Shown here: in pieces, positions 5,414 through 5,769 of the stretch
Position numbering within the stretch: position 1 is the stretch's first letter
How the letters are laid out: each line of letters begins with the position of its first letter
Source: Dehalococcoidia bacterium
GTDB taxonomy: Bacteria > Chloroflexota > Dehalococcoidia > Dehalococcoidales > Fen-1064
DNA length: 5,769 bases
Reading direction: 5' to 3'
Assembly: GCA_011192055.1 (NCBI GenBank)
Contig: DUES01000205.1
Span: forward strand, 1-5,769
The notes under the pieces: model-generated
The model's input: only the letters and a program-made list of their open reading frames with translations
The model's database searches: none
Told to the model about the DNA's origin: nothing
Made by a program: the position numbers and the translations under genes

Positions 5414-5677
5414 CTATACTGCGTGTTTCTGCAGCATTTCAGCCAGTTCCGGGACCAGTTCCAGGTAATGCTCCACCGGTACGCGTTCGCCGGATACGTC
5501 AATGGCATACGTAGCCTCAGCAGACAGTACCACGATGCCAAGGACATCGCTTGACCCGAAACCCGTGATACCGGGGCCATAGCTCCGGCAACGGGCTACT
5601 GTCTTTACGATGGGCACCAGTTTCACCGTTCCGACAGTCAGGCAGTCACCGGCAATTACTTTCTTCGTTTCCACCAT
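5414..5677 (-). CDS. small protein, possibly GerW/YtfJ-like; start uncertain
   Basis: From the ATG at 5677 this encodes 87 residues, ending at TAG (5414-5416). IAGDCLTVGTVKLVPIVKTV (8-27) resembles the 'GxxixvGdxtiiPvxkv' opening of the GerW/YtfJ family. GIVVLSAEATYAID (47-60) followed by VEHYLELVPELAEMLQK (68-84) resembles that family's closing strand and terminal helix. The usual glycine-rich middle is reduced to RSYGPGITGFGSSD (31-44). GerW/YtfJ was named for Bacillus spore proteins, but relatives occur in non-sporulating bacteria, where the role is unknown. No good Shine-Dalgarno sequence precedes the ATG. The frame stays open upstream through 5769 without another ATG, GTG or TTG, so the gene may be longer and begin outside the window. 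Soluble, no signal peptide. Convergent with the lipoprotein gene. The family call is tentative. Confidence 0.6.
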   Translation of the reverse strand: MVETKKVIAGDCLTVGTVKLVPIVKTVARCRSYGPGITGFGSSDVLGIVVLSAEATYAIDVSGERVPVEHYLELVPELAEMLQKHAV

Positions 5678-5769
5678 GACACTACCATTAACCTGATAAT
5701 ACGCAGACCCGGTGGTGATACTACAAAACTGATGACATTTGCCGCCATCTGTGCCGGAAATACCCTTAC

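Noticed and set aside
5353..5580. Minus-strand 75-codon frame overlapping the GerW/YtfJ-like gene
   Set aside because: It is the same strand but another frame of the better supported gene, with no family pattern and no ribosome binding site.

Overview
The window looks bacterial. It has Shine-Dalgarno sequences a few bases before its starts, sigma-70-type promoters and a lipoprotein signal peptide with a lipobox. The gene set is leuD-leuB-cimA, a stand-alone FmdE-core protein, a NucS-like nuclease end and a possible GerW/YtfJ-like protein. Together with GC-rich palindromic spacer repeats, this reminds me of Chloroflexota (Dehalococcoidia-type) genomes. That placement is inference from memory and was not tested.

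Left part (1-607): the C-terminal 85 codons of a PD-(D/E)XK nuclease related to NucS/DUF91 end at 260. A gene-free stretch of about 350 bases follows, holding palindromic repeat debris: four small stem-loops and one fragment resembling a dispersed repeat. It contains one start-less open frame and no gene I can defend.

Middle part (608-4366): a small FmdE-core protein (608-1036) stands alone. After 121 bases, with an extended -10 promoter just before leuD, comes a tight three-gene operon: leuD, leuB and cimA. The leuD/leuB junction overlaps by one base (TAATG). The leuB/cimA junction has three bases, and cimA starts with TTG. CimA makes (R)-citramalate from pyruvate and acetyl-CoA. LeuD, with a LeuC encoded elsewhere, isomerises it, and LeuB oxidises and decarboxylates the product to 2-oxobutyrate for isoleucine. 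LeuD and LeuB also serve leucine synthesis. No leuC or leuA is in the window. LeuB carries Arg-Arg where NAD-dependent enzymes normally have Asp-Ile, which suggests altered cofactor preference.

Right part (4367-5769): a promoter with a perfect TTGACA box and a helically phased operator-like ATGTAC array precede a 283-residue predicted lipoprotein of unknown function. A convergent small gene, possibly GerW/YtfJ-like, lies on the minus strand. Its frame stays open to the window edge, so its true start is uncertain.
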